Origin: Nocardioides pinisoli
GTDB lineage: Bacteria > Actinomycetota > Actinomycetes > Propionibacteriales > Nocardioidaceae
Direction: 5' to 3'
DNA length: 64,000 nucleotides
Assembly (NCBI RefSeq): GCF_024199985.1
Contig: NZ_JANARS010000002.1
Coordinates: 310,001-374,000 of the forward strand
Shown: piece by piece, positions 17,791 through 26,741 of the stretch
How positions within the stretch are numbered: position 1 is the first letter of the stretch
Layout of the letters: every line of letters starts with the position of its first letter
The notes under the pieces: model-generated
Seen by the model: the letters and a program-made list of their open reading frames with translations, nothing else
The model's database searches: none
Told to the model about the DNA's origin: nothing
Position numbers and translations under genes: made by a program

Positions 17791-18665
17791 TGGCCCATCC
17801 GGTCGCCGACGAGGCGCCTGGGGCCTGGCAGCCCTCCGAGGTCCAGCGCGATCGCGACGAGTGGCGGCGACGGCGTACGGTCCGCAGCGCCGTCATCGCG
17901 GCAGGAAGCACCCTGCTGCTGCTCGGTGCCGTCGGCGGAGCCGTCGTCAGCTCGCCGGGGTGGCAGCGGGTCCGCGAGACGTACTTCGACTGGGACAAGG
18001 CGGTCTCGTCGTTCCCGGCGGTGCTCGAGGGGCTCTGGCTCAACATCCGCGTGATGGTGGTCTGCTGGCTGCTGATCCTGCTGCTGAGCCTGACCGTCGC
18101 GATCGTGCGCACGCTGCGCGGCCCGGTCGCCTTCCCGCTGCGGCTGCTCGGCACGGCGTACGTCGACGTCTTCCGCGGCCTGCCCCTGCTGCTGGTGATC
18201 TTCCTGCTCGGCTTCGGCGGGCCGGCGCTGAGCCTGCAGGGCCTGCCGACGTCGCCGCTGTTCTGGGGCGGAGCCGCGCTGGTGCTGTCCTACTCGGCCT
18301 ACGTCGCCGAGGTGTTCCGTGCCGGCATCGAGTCGGTGCACCCCAGCCAGCGACTGGCCGGCCGCTCGCTCGGGCTGACCTACGGGCAGACGCTGCGCCA
18401 CGTCGTGCTGCCCCAGGCCTGGCGCCGCGTCATCCCGCCGCTGATGAACGACCTGGTCTCCCTGCAGAAGGACTCCGGCCTGATCGCGGTGCTCGGGGTG
18501 AGCGACGCGATCCGCAAGGCGCAGATCGAGACGGCGCTCGACTTCAACTACACGCCCTACGTCGTCGCGGGCGTGCTGTTCTGCTGCCTCACGATCCCGA
18601 TGGCCCGGCTCACCGACCGCTACGCCCGCAAGAAGGGCTACCACGGGGCTGGAGGCCACTTGTGA
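17790..18665 (+). CDS. Polar amino acid ABC transporter, permease
   Basis: 291 residues. A charged N-terminal tail (~35 residues), a first transmembrane helix (VIAAGSTLLLLGAVGGAVV), a periplasmic loop and then the His/Glu/Gln/Arg-type permease domain starting VLEGLWLNIRVMVVCWLLIL. The EAA motif that contacts the ATPase is SLGLTYGQTLRHVVLPQAWR. ATG 17790 overlaps the preceding TGA (TGATG) and the stop overlaps the ATPase GTG. Only one permease is present, so a homodimer is expected. Confidence 0.93.
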   Translation: MAHPVADEAPGAWQPSEVQRDRDEWRRRRTVRSAVIAAGSTLLLLGAVGGAVVSSPGWQRVRETYFDWDKAVSSFPAVLEGLWLNIRVMVVCWLLILLLSLTVAIVRTLRGPVAFPLRLLGTAYVDVFRGLPLLLVIFLLGFGGPALSLQGLPTSPLFWGGAALVLSYSAYVAEVFRAGIESVHPSQRLAGRSLGLTYGQTLRHVVLPQAWRRVIPPLMNDLVSLQKDSGLIAVLGVSDAIRKAQIETALDFNYTPYVVAGVLFCCLTIPMARLTDRYARKKGYHGAGGHL

Positions 18666-19495
18666 GAGTCACCCCACGACGTTCTTCTCCTCCGCTGCGC
18701 TCCCCCGAACAACGCCGCGGGGACCCCGACATCCACGACCAGCTGCACCTTCGACCTGAGGGCAGCGAGCTGCTGAGGCTCGACGGCGTGCGCAAGTCCT
18801 TCGGGGACAACGTGGTGCTCAGCGACGTCGACCTCACTGTCGAGCCCGGCCAGTGCGTCGTGCTGATCGGCGCCTCCGGCTCGGGCAAGTCGACGTTGCT
18901 GCGGTGCGTCAACCTCCTCGAGGTCGTCGACGACGGCGTGATCACGTTCGAGGGCCGCGACATCACCGACCCCCGGGTGGACGGCGACGAGGTGCGCTCC
19001 CGCATGGGGATGGTCTTCCAGGCCTACAACCTCTTCCCGCACCTCGACGTGATGGGCAACGTCACCCTCGCGCTGCGACTGGTGCACGGGGTGGGGGCCG
19101 AGGAGGCGCGCTCGCGAGGCGCGGCGATGCTGGACCGCGTCGGACTGGCCACCAAGGCGGGCGCCCGGCCCGACGACCTGTCCGGCGGGCAGCAGCAGCG
19201 GGTGGCGATCGCCCGGGCGCTGGTGGCCAACCCGCGACTGATGCTGCTCGACGAGGTGACGAGCGCGCTCGACCCCGAGCTCGTCGGCGAGGTGCTCGAC
19301 CTGCTGACCGACCTCAAGGCCGAGGGCGTGACGATGCTGCTCAACACCCACGAGATGGGTTTCGCACGCGACGTGGCCGATCAGGTCTGCTTCCTGCACG
19401 ACGGACGCATCCACGAGCGGGGCCGTCCCGAGCAGGTGCTGGGCGACCCGCAGCAGGAGCGCACGCGCGCGTTCCTGTCCCGCATCCGCGCGTGA
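18662..19495 (+). CDS. Polar amino acid ABC transporter, ATPase
   Basis: 277 residues, GlnQ-like. Walker A GASGSGKST, Q-loop VFQAYNLFPHLDVMGNV, signature LSGGQQQRVAIARAL, Walker B LMLLDEVTSALD and switch His LNTHEMGFARDVAD are all intact. The ~38-residue N-terminal extension (VRVTPRRSSPPLRSPEQRRG) is unusual. GTG 18662 overlaps the permease stop by four bases, which favours this start, although a shorter protein starting nearer ELLRLDGVRKSFG would be more typical. Confidence 0.92.
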   Translation: MRVTPRRSSPPLRSPEQRRGDPDIHDQLHLRPEGSELLRLDGVRKSFGDNVVLSDVDLTVEPGQCVVLIGASGSGKSTLLRCVNLLEVVDDGVITFEGRDITDPRVDGDEVRSRMGMVFQAYNLFPHLDVMGNVTLALRLVHGVGAEEARSRGAAMLDRVGLATKAGARPDDLSGGQQQRVAIARALVANPRLMLLDEVTSALDPELVGEVLDLLTDLKAEGVTMLLNTHEMGFARDVADQVCFLHDGRIHERGRPEQVLGDPQQERTRAFLSRIRA

Positions 19496-19539
19496 GCCGG
19501 GCGCGGCGTCCTGATTCGCCCGCTGTCGGTGCCGAGGAA

Positions 19540-19589
19540 TAGCCTGAACGACGGGTTGGTTGCTCCCGGGTTGGTTGCCCTCGGCAACC
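19540..19589 (+). promoter_or_regulatory. Promoter and repeat-rich leader of the ABC exporter operon
   Basis: TAGCCT (19540-19545) is a candidate -10. Downstream are a direct repeat of GGGTTGGTTGC (19553-19563 and 19568-19578) and a perfect inverted repeat GGTTGCC (19573-19579) / GGCAACC (19583-19589) with a 3-base loop. This could be an operator or an mRNA hairpin in the leader. The gene starts at 19633 after a GAGGAGG site. Confidence 0.45.
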
Positions 19590-19632
19590 GACCGGCGGAG
19601 ACATCGGGACGACGAGGAGGCGGGGGACACCT

Positions 19633-21489
19633 GTGAGCGACGACGCGGAGCCGCGGGGCACCACCACTCTCGACGGCTTCCGGGTCCTGTGGGTCGGCAT
19701 CAAGCGCGAGCCGATCGTCTTCACGGTCGCGACGCTGGGCGCGGTGCTCTTCGGGGTCCTCACGGTGGCCGACGCCTGGGTGCTCGGCTGGGCCACCGAG
19801 CACGTGCTGATCCCCGCGTTCGACACCGGTGAGATCGGCACCGACATGCTGCTGTGGGTGGTCGCCCTGTTCATGGGCGTGGCGATCCTGCGCGCCGTCG
19901 GCATCGTCGCGCGGCGTCTCGGCGGCGGCATCATGTACTACCGGATGCAGTCCCACACGCGTCGCGGCGTGACCCGTCAGTACCTCTCGCTGCCGATGGA
20001 GTGGCACCAGCGGCACCCGACCGGCCAGCTGCTGTCCAACGCCTCCTCGGACATCGAGGCGGCGTGGGCGCCGATCATGCCGCTGCCGATGGCGCTCGGC
20101 ACCGTGGTGATGATGGTCATCGCAGTGGTCCAGATGTTCGTCGCCGACGTCGTCATGGCGGTGGTCGGCCTGCTCGTCTTCCCAGCCGTCGTGGGGGCCA
20201 ACCTGCTCTACCAGCACTTCTCCTCCCCCCTGATGACGCGCGCGCAGGGGCTGCGCGCCGAGGTCAGCGAGATCGCCCACGAGTCCTTCGACGGCGCCAT
20301 GGTGGTCAAGACGCTGGGCCGCGAGGTCGAGGAGACCGACCGGTTCCGGGCCAAGGCCCAGGAGCTGCGCGACGTCAACATCCGCGCCGGACGCTTCCGC
20401 GCGATCTTCGACCCGACCCTGGCCAGCCTGCCCAACCTCGGCGTGCTCATCGTGCTGTCGGTCGGCGTCTCGCGCGTCGCCAGCGGTGCGACCGATGCCG
20501 GCGACGTCGTCACGGTCGCCTACCTGCTCACCATCGTGTCCTTCCCGATCCGCGCGATCGGCTGGCTCCTCGGCGAGTTCCCGCGCTCGGTCGTGGGCTA
20601 CCGCCGGGCCAGGGCCGTGCTCGACGCGACCGGCAGCATGGCCTACGGCCACGACCGGCTGCCCGACCGCGCGGGGGGCGGCGCGCTCCTGGAGGTCGAG
20701 GACCTCCACTACTCCTACGACGCCGACGCGCCGCTCCTGCGCGGCGTCGACTTCGACGTACGTCCGGGGCGCACCGTCGCGCTCGTGGGCGCCACCGCGT
20801 CGGGCAAGAGCACGCTGACCAGCCTGATGACCCGCCTCGTCGACCCCGACGCCGGCCACATCCGCATCGACGGCCACGACCTCCGGGGTCTTCGCAGGGG
20901 CGAGCTGCCGCGTGACGTGGCGCTGGTCCCGCAGACCGCCTTCATGTTCGACGACACCGTCCGGGGCAACGTCACGCTCGGCGCCGACGTCCCCGACGCC
21001 GACGTGTGGGCCGCCCTGCGCACCGCCCAGGCCGACGGCTTCGTCGCCGCCCTCCCCGAAGGCCTCGACACCCAGCTGGGGGAGCGCGGCACGTCGCTGT
21101 CCGGCGGCCAGCGCCAGCGGCTCTCCCTCGCGCGGGCCCTGGTCCGGCGCCCGCGCCTGCTGATCCTCGACGACGCCACCTCCGCGGTGGACCCGGAGGT
21201 CGAGGCGCGCATCCTCGCCTCGCTGCGCGACGACCGCGGTGACGGAGACGGCGACGGCAGCGGTGACGGCTCGGCCGCCTCGCTCGTCGTGGTGGCCTAC
21301 CGCAAGGCCACGATCTCGCTGGCCGACGAGGTCGTGCACCTCGACGAGGGCCGCATCGTCGGCCGCGGCACCCATGCCGAGCTGCTGTCGTCCAGCCCCG
21401 CCTACGCGCAGCTGGTCAACGCCTACGAGACCGATGCCGCGCTCGACGCGGGCGCCGGGACCGCCGACGCGGGGAGGGACCCCCAGTGA
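19633..21489 (+). CDS. Heterodimeric ABC exporter, subunit with degenerate ATP site
   Basis: 618 residues: six transmembrane helices (~20-310) fused to an ATPase domain. Walker A is GATASGKST and the signature LSGGQRQR is canonical. However, Walker B reads LLILDDATSAVD, with Asp in place of the catalytic Glu, and the switch region reads VVVAYRKATI, with Tyr in place of His. A low-complexity Gly/Asp stretch (RGDGDGDGSGDGS) lies between them. These are marks of the non-hydrolysing half of a heterodimeric exporter such as TM287/288. Substrate unknown (drug, lipid or peptide). Starts with GTG; stop overlaps the partner gene by four bases. Confidence 0.93.
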   Translation: MSDDAEPRGTTTLDGFRVLWVGIKREPIVFTVATLGAVLFGVLTVADAWVLGWATEHVLIPAFDTGEIGTDMLLWVVALFMGVAILRAVGIVARRLGGGIMYYRMQSHTRRGVTRQYLSLPMEWHQRHPTGQLLSNASSDIEAAWAPIMPLPMALGTVVMMVIAVVQMFVADVVMAVVGLLVFPAVVGANLLYQHFSSPLMTRAQGLRAEVSEIAHESFDGAMVVKTLGREVEETDRFRAKAQELRDVNIRAGRFRAIFDPTLASLPNLGVLIVLSVGVSRVASGATDAGDVVTVAYLLTIVSFPIRAIGWLLGEFPRSVVGYRRARAVLDATGSMAYGHDRLPDRAGGGALLEVEDLHYSYDADAPLLRGVDFDVRPGRTVALVGATASGKSTLTSLMTRLVDPDAGHIRIDGHDLRGLRRGELPRDVALVPQTAFMFDDTVRGNVTLGADVPDADVWAALRTAQADGFVAALPEGLDTQLGERGTSLSGGQRQRLSLARALVRRPRLLILDDATSAVDPEVEARILASLRDDRGDGDGDGSGDGSAASLVVVAYRKATISLADEVVHLDEGRIVGRGTHAELLSSSPAYAQLVNAYETDAALDAGAGTADAGRDPQ

Positions 21490-23297
21490 GCACCACGACG
21501 CCCGCCACCTCCGGCACCCGGATGGACACCGGCGAGGAGATCGGCGCCATCGCCACCCTGCGCCTCGGCATGAAGTACTCGCCCGAGCTGCGCGAGGGCC
21601 TCGGCCGGACGCTCGTCTACGCCGTCATCGCCTCGTGCGGCCAGATCGTCGTGCCGATCGCCGTCCAGCAGACCCTCGACCGCGGGCTCAACGGTCCCGG
21701 CGGGCCCCGCCTCGACTACGTCGCCTGGATGGGCGTGCTGGCCGCCATCGCGATCGCCCTGACCAGCTGGGCGTCCTACCTCATGACCAGCCGGCTGTTC
21801 ACCGTCTCCGAGCGAGGGCTCGCGACGCTGCGCACGAAGGCGTTCCGCCACGTCCACGACCTCCCGCTGCTCACCCAGAACACCGAGCGCCGCGGCGCGC
21901 TGGTCTCGCGCGTGACCAGCGACGTCGACCAGGTCAGCCAGTTCCTGGTGTTCGGTGGCCTCATCTTCGTCGTCAGCATCGGTCAGATGCTCGTCGCGAC
22001 CGCGCTGATGATCTTCTACAGCTGGGAGCTCGCGCTGGTCGTGTGGCTGGCCTTCGCGCCGCTGTTCCTCTCGATCCGCTGGTTCCAGAAGAAGCTGTCC
22101 GCCGCCTACACCGTCGTACGCCACCAGGTGGGCGTGCTGCTCGGCGCGATCTCCGAGCCGGTCGTCGGCGCCGCGGTCGTCCGCTCCTACGGCGTCGAGG
22201 CCCGGACCCAGGAGCGCATCGACACCGCCATCCAGGACTGGCAGGACGCCTACACGCACGCCCAGACCTACACCGTCACCTCGTTCTCCCTGGGCGGGCT
22301 CTCCGCCGGGCTGGCCAACGCCGGGGTGATCGTCGTGGGCGTGCTGCTCGGGTTCACCGGCGACATGACCTCCGGCAAGGTCCTGGCCTTCGCCTTCCTC
22401 GTGACGCTCTTCGTGGGACCGGTCCAGATGGGCACCCAGATCCTCACCGACGCGCAGAACGCGATCGCCAGCTGGCGCCGCGTCCTCGGCATCCTCGAGA
22501 CCCCGGCCGACCTCGTCGACCCGGGTGCCGACGGCGAGGTGCTGCCCCGTGGGCCGATCGACGTCCGGTTCGCCGACGTCAGCTTCGCCTACCCCGACGG
22601 CCCCCCGGTGCTCCGGGAGGTCGACCTCGCCATCGACGCCGGCACGCGCGTGGCGATCGTGGGGGAGACCGGGTCCGGCAAGTCGACCTTCGCCAAGCTG
22701 CTGACCCGGCTGATGGACCCCACCGACGGGTCCGTGCTGCTCGACGGCGTCGACGTACGCCGCATCCGTGCGGAGTCGCTGCGGCGCAGTGTCGTGCTGG
22801 TGCCGCAGGAGGGCTTCCTGTTCGACGACTCGATCGCCGCCAACGTGCGCTACGGCAAGCTCGATGCCACCGACGACGAGATCCTCGCCTCGGCGATCGA
22901 GCTCGGCATCGACGACTGGCTGCGCGGCCTCCCGCGGGGGCTCCGCACCCAGGTCGGCCAGCGGGGCGAGTCGCTGTCGGCCGGCGAGCGCCAGCTCGTC
23001 GCCCTGCTGCGCGCCCACCTCGCCGACCCCGACCTCCTGGTCCTCGACGAGGCGACGAGCGCGGTCGACCCGGCGCTGGAGATGCAGATCGGCCGGGCCC
23101 TCGAGCGGCTCATGCAGTCACGGACGTCGGTCACGATCGCGCACCGGCTGTCGACGGCCGAGAGCGCCGACGAGGTGATCGTGGTCGACAAGGGCCGGGT
23201 CGTGCAGCGCGGACCGCACCACGACCTCGTCGCGCAGCAGGGAACCGTCTACGCCGGCCTCCACGCGAGCTGGGTCGCCCAGCACTCCCGGGTCTAG
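21486..23297 (+). CDS. Heterodimeric ABC exporter, catalytic subunit
   Basis: 603 residues with six transmembrane helices then an ATPase domain. Walker A GETGSGKST, Walker B LLVLDEATSAVD with the catalytic Glu, and switch His VTIAHRLST are intact. The signature is altered to LSAGERQ. Since each ATP site combines one subunit's Walker motifs with the other's signature, this altered signature completes the same degenerate site formed by the partner's Asp and Tyr substitutions. One site is therefore predicted active and one inactive. GTG start overlaps the preceding TGA. Confidence 0.93.
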   Translation: MSTTTPATSGTRMDTGEEIGAIATLRLGMKYSPELREGLGRTLVYAVIASCGQIVVPIAVQQTLDRGLNGPGGPRLDYVAWMGVLAAIAIALTSWASYLMTSRLFTVSERGLATLRTKAFRHVHDLPLLTQNTERRGALVSRVTSDVDQVSQFLVFGGLIFVVSIGQMLVATALMIFYSWELALVVWLAFAPLFLSIRWFQKKLSAAYTVVRHQVGVLLGAISEPVVGAAVVRSYGVEARTQERIDTAIQDWQDAYTHAQTYTVTSFSLGGLSAGLANAGVIVVGVLLGFTGDMTSGKVLAFAFLVTLFVGPVQMGTQILTDAQNAIASWRRVLGILETPADLVDPGADGEVLPRGPIDVRFADVSFAYPDGPPVLREVDLAIDAGTRVAIVGETGSGKSTFAKLLTRLMDPTDGSVLLDGVDVRRIRAESLRRSVVLVPQEGFLFDDSIAANVRYGKLDATDDEILASAIELGIDDWLRGLPRGLRTQVGQRGESLSAGERQLVALLRAHLADPDLLVLDEATSAVDPALEMQIGRALERLMQSRTSVTIAHRLSTAESADEVIVVDKGRVVQRGPHHDLVAQQGTVYAGLHASWVAQHSRV

Positions 23298-23322
23298 GTC
23301 GCGGCGCCCGGCGGCTCGTGGC

Positions 23323-23757
23323 TCAGGAGGCCAGGAGCTGGCTGATGAGAAGGTCGGCGTCGAAGGCGTCGGACTCGGTGCCGGGAGCGACCACCGCGAC
23401 GGTGCGCGTGATGAAGTCGAGGACGTCGGCCGCGCGGGCGAGGAGCACGAGGTGGCCGTCGGGGGAGCTGAGCTCGATGGAGACCATCGCGCGGCCGCTG
23501 AGGCCGATCGCGGGGGAGACGTGCACGTCGCCGTCGCCGGCCGGGGCCTCCGTGCCGCGCATGAGCAGGTCGCGGCCGAACGTCCACACCAGGTTGCCGT
23601 CGGAGGTGACGAAGGTCATGGCCACCGCGAACGGGTCCGAGCTCGCATAGCTGAGCACGGTGTCGATCTCGTGGCGGATGCCGCGGTCGTCCATGCACTC
23701 GACGGTGATGTCCAACGCGACGTCGGACAGGGTGTGCCCGCTACCGGACAGGTTCAT
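23323..23757 (-). CDS. SsgA-family (SALP) cell-division/sporulation regulator-like protein
   Basis: 144 residues matching SsgA-like proteins in length and pattern: LDITVECMDDRGIRHEIDTV, SDPFAVAMTFVTSDGNLVWT, FGRDLLMRG and SIELSSPDGHLVLLARAADV. In streptomycetes SsgB recruits FtsZ for septation; in non-sporulating relatives the role of the single family member is less clear. ATG 23757 is chosen because AAGGAG lies seven bases upstream; a longer frame to 23820 is possible but lacks such a site. Divergent from the PGPGW gene. Confidence 0.88.
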   Translation of the reverse strand: MNLSGSGHTLSDVALDITVECMDDRGIRHEIDTVLSYASSDPFAVAMTFVTSDGNLVWTFGRDLLMRGTEAPAGDGDVHVSPAIGLSGRAMVSIELSSPDGHLVLLARAADVLDFITRTVAVVAPGTESDAFDADLLISQLLAS

Positions 23758-23952
23758 CGAGAGCTCCTTGTGGTCGCCCGGGGCGAGAGGTCCCCGGGTT
23801 GCGTGCTCATGAGACGGCATCGGGCCGTCCTCGTGATGCAGAACGGCAAAATATGACCCGAACCGGTCCAGACCGGATCTTGATGCTGGCTCGTGGCGAA
23901 CTTGACGGTAACCCGCGCTTTCGCTGCGGAGAAAACCGCTGGCCCGGCCGGG

Positions 23953-23958
23953 TAGGTT
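23953..23958 (+). promoter_or_regulatory. -10 box (TAGGTT) of a leaderless promoter
   Basis: TAGGTT ends six bases before ATG 23965 (PGPGW protein). The 207-bp divergent region to the ssgA-like gene also holds the A/T-rich AAAATATGAC at ~23849-23858, the best -10-like sequence for the minus strand. Confidence 0.6.
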
Positions 23959-23964
23959 CTACGC

Positions 23965-24468
23965 ATGACGGGGGCAGCCAAGCGCATCGGTCTCGAGGTC
24001 CTGGGATGGACGCTCCTCATCCTCGGGGTGGCGGCGATCTTCCTGCCGGGTCCGGGACTGCTCGGCATCTTCGCCGGCCTGGCGCTGCTGTCCCAGCAGT
24101 ACGACTGGGCCGAGAAGCGCGTCGAGCCGGTCAGGCTGCGCGCGATGCTCGGCGCGGCGGAGAGTGTCGAGACCTGGCCCCGCATCGTCGCCTCCTGCCT
24201 GGGTGCGGTCGTCCTGGCGGCGTGCGGTGTGCTGTGGATCATGAAGCCGCCCGCGCCGGACTGGTGGCCGGTCTCCGACGCGTGGTGGCTGCCCGGGGGC
24301 GTCTGGACCGGTGTCACCCAGGTGGCGTCCGCCTTCATCGCGATCGGTCTCATCATCTACAGCTACCGTCGCTTCCACGGGCACCCGGAGAAGGCCGACG
24401 AGCTGCGCCGCGACATCAAGGCCCGGGGGCGAACGGCGGAGGAGCGCACCGTCGCAGCCGATTCCTGA
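23965..24468 (+). CDS. PGPGW-type putative transmembrane protein
   Basis: 167 residues. Membrane segments at ~10-45 (LEVLGWTLLILGVAAIFLPG) and ~75-95, and a third near ~118-140. The conserved LPGPGLLGIFAGLALLSQQY with the following W-A-E-K-R identifies the PGPGW family (TIGR02611-like), small integral membrane proteins of unknown role. The C-terminus (RRFHGHPEKADELRRDIKAR) is charged and cytoplasmic. It lies immediately upstream of tRNA-Val. Confidence 0.85.
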   Translation: MTGAAKRIGLEVLGWTLLILGVAAIFLPGPGLLGIFAGLALLSQQYDWAEKRVEPVRLRAMLGAAESVETWPRIVASCLGAVVLAACGVLWIMKPPAPDWWPVSDAWWLPGGVWTGVTQVASAFIAIGLIIYSYRRFHGHPEKADELRRDIKARGRTAEERTVAADS

Positions 24469-24516
24469 CCCGATTCCGGCTCGGGCCGCACCATGGGATA
24501 CGGTTCTGCCGAGCTC

Positions 24517-24588
24517 GGGCGATTGGCGCAGTGGTAGCGCGCTTCGTTCACACCGAAGAGGTCACTGGTTCGAACCCAGTATCGCCCA
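24517..24588 (+). tRNA. tRNA-Val (anticodon CAC)
   Basis: The 72-base cloverleaf is clear. Acceptor arm GGGCGAT (24517-24523) pairs with ATCGCCC (24581-24587). The D arm is GCGCAGTGGTAGCGC, the anticodon stem CTTCG/CGAAG encloses loop TTCACAC with anticodon CAC, and the T arm is ACTGG-TTCGAAC-CCAGT. The discriminator base is A, as usual for valine. The encoded 3' end reads ACCC, so CCA must be added post-transcriptionally. It reads GUG codons. Confidence 0.97.
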
Positions 24589-24602
24589 CCCAGCCCCGAA
24601 CG

Positions 24603-24636
24603 GCCCCTGACCTGCGACATCCGCGGACCCAGGGGC
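24603..24636 (+). terminator. Possible hairpin after tRNA-Val
   Basis: GCCCCTG (24603-24609) can pair with CAGGGGC (24630-24636), 15 bases beyond the tRNA. There is no T-tract. It could terminate the tRNA transcript. The rest of 24589-24754 holds nothing else recognisable. Confidence 0.35.
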
Positions 24637-24754
24637 TGTCGGCATTTCGCGGCCCGTCCAGCACGGCGATGGCTCATGCCCTGTCCAACGACGGGCGGTC
24701 CCCGAGGTGACGCACGTCGTGGGGTGCGTCGAACAGCCGGCCGAGCAGAGCCCG

Positions 24755-25399
24755 TCAGCCCGCGACGGCGTAGCGCTGGAGGAACAGCGCCTCGGTCAGT
24801 GCCATCGCGTTGATCTCGTGCGGGTCGACGCTCTCGTTGGGCGCGTGGATGAGCGCCTGGGGCTCCTCCACGCCGATGAGGATGATCTCGGCCTCGGGGT
24901 AGGTGTCGGCGAAGACGTTGCACAGGGGGATCGAGCCGCCCTGGCCCAGGCTGACCATCGGCCTGCCGAAGGCCTCCAGCATCGCCGCTCCCATCGCCCG
25001 GTAGGCCGGCCCGTCGGTCGCGGCCCGGAACGGCGAGCCGGTGGCCTCGACCTCGATGCCCACCTGCACACCCCACGGCGCAGCGGCGCGCAGGTGCGCC
25101 GTGAGCGCCCTCTGCGCCACCTCCGGTGACAGCCCCGGAGGGATGCGGAGGTTGAGGCGCGCCGCCGCCCTGGGCACGATGGCGGCCGCCGAGCCGACGA
25201 CAGGCGGGCAGTCGATGCCCAGGATCGTGACGGCCGGCCTGGCCCACAGCATGTCGGACACCGAACCGGACCCCAGCAGGGACACGCCCTCGAGGACACC
25301 GGCGTCCTCGACGAACTGCTCGGGCGGGTAGGGCTGGCCCTCCCACCGGCGGGTGTTGTCGAGGCCCTCGACGGTCGTGTTGCCGTCCGGGTCCCGCAA
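24755..25399 (-). pseudogene. M20-family peptidase, C-terminal half only (5'-truncated)
   Basis: About 214 residues match the second half of ~450-residue M20 dipeptidases: TTVEGLDNTRRWEGQPYPPE, the dimerisation domain (DCPPVVGSAAAIVPRAAARL), SLGQGGSIPLCNVFADTYPE, and the last metal ligand in ALIHAPNESVDPHEI. The N-terminal metal-binding half (HxDVVP and following motifs) is missing. Homology stops at about 25400, where a TTG would have to serve as start and a plus-strand gene fragment begins 12 bases further on. Without the metal ligands it cannot be an active peptidase. Confidence 0.82.
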
Positions 25400-25410
25400 G
25401 CTGGGCGGGG

Positions 25411-26637
25411 GTGCGCGCTCGCTTCCACGTGGTGGAGGTCCCCGACCCCACCCCGCGCACGATCACCGCCAAGCTCCTCGACCGGCCCGACCTCCTCGCG
25501 ACGATCCGGTCGATGACCCGCGGACGCCTCGCCTTCATCGAGCCGTGGAACGTGACCCACCTGGAGATGTGGGTCGCGCGGCGCCTCGGGCTCCCGCTGA
25601 ACGGCACGCCCGCCGCCCTGTGGCCGCTCGGGTTCAAGAGCAACGGACGCCGGATCATGCGCGAGGCCGGCGTGCCCCTGGCCACGGGACGCGAGGACGT
25701 CCGCAGCGTCGACGACGTGCTCTCGGCGGTCGACGCCCTGCGGCAGGGGAGCCCCGGTGCGGAGGCGGTCGTCATCAAGCTGGACAGCAGCGCGTCGGGC
25801 ATCGGCAACCGGGTGGTCCGGCTGGCAGACGTCCACAGCCGCAGTCAGCTTCGTGCGGTCGTCGAGTCCTTCGGACCGGGCTACCTCGCGGACCTCGCCT
25901 CCGGCGCCGTCGTCGAGGAGCTGCTGGCGGGCGACCGGCTCACCAGTCCGAGCGTGCAGGGCGACATCACGCCGGATGGCCGCGTGGACGTCATCTCGAC
26001 CCACGAGCAGGTCCACCACGGCACGGACCGGCAGCTCTATGCGGGGTGCCGGTTCCCCGCGATGGAGGACTACCGCGACGACCTGGCCGCCCACGGTGCG
26101 TCCGTCGGGCGCCTGCTCGCGGACCGTGGCGCCCTGGGCCGGTTCGGTGTCGACTTCGTGGCGACTCGTACGTCGTCGGGCTGGCGCCTCCACGGCCTCG
26201 AGATCAACCTCCGCAAGAGCGGGACGTCGCACCCGCTGACCCTGCTGCACAACCTCACCGCCGGCCACTACGACGGCGCCGACGGCACCTGGTCGCTGAC
26301 CGACGGTTCGCGACGCTGCTACCGCTCGACCGACAGCCTCGTCGACCCGGCGTGGCGCGGGCGCCCGGAGATCGACGTCATCGACGCCGTCGACCGCGCG
26401 GGGCTGACGTTCGACCGGCGACACGGTGTCGGCGCGGTCCTCCACATGCTCAACGGCCTGCAGGCCGAAGGGGTCGTGGGGCTGACGACGATCGGTCGCT
26501 CGCCCGAGCACGCGCAGCGGCTCCACGACGCCGCGGTGACGGCCATCGGCTCTCAGGCGCACAATCCCGCCGGGGCGGCGCCGGGCACGGAGGACAGGCG
26601 GTCCCGGGACGGCACCAGGAGCAGCCGGTCCGGGTGA
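25411..26637 (+). pseudogene. ATP-grasp peptide ligase, PGM1-like, apparently 5'-truncated
   Basis: 408 residues from GTG 25411. The body resembles PGM1-type ATP-grasp peptide ligases and related carboxylate-amine ligases: TAKLLDRPDLLATIRSM, FKSNGRRIMREAGVPLATG, EAVVIKLDSSASGIGNRVVR as nucleotide-binding strand, VQGDITPDGRVDVISTHEQV and LEINLRKSGTSHPLTLLHNL with metal and phosphate ligands. Full-length relatives carry ~90-110 further N-terminal residues before this point; here the gene starts abruptly at the same junction where the M20 gene is cut. It may still be translated, but the N-terminal domain is absent. The two missing 5' ends suggest one deletion between divergent genes. Confidence 0.65.
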
Positions 26638-26741
26638 GATCCCCATCGTCGGGGAGCGGGTTGTCTGGGAGCATGCTCCCGGGAGGGTCGACGCATGCAC
26701 CGACACACACGCGCGACGGGATCGCCGCGACCGACGCCGCC

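Noticed and set aside
24517..24755. tRNA-Val as an attachment site for an integrated element
   Set aside because: No integrase gene is present and no second copy of the tRNA 3' end was found downstream in the window.
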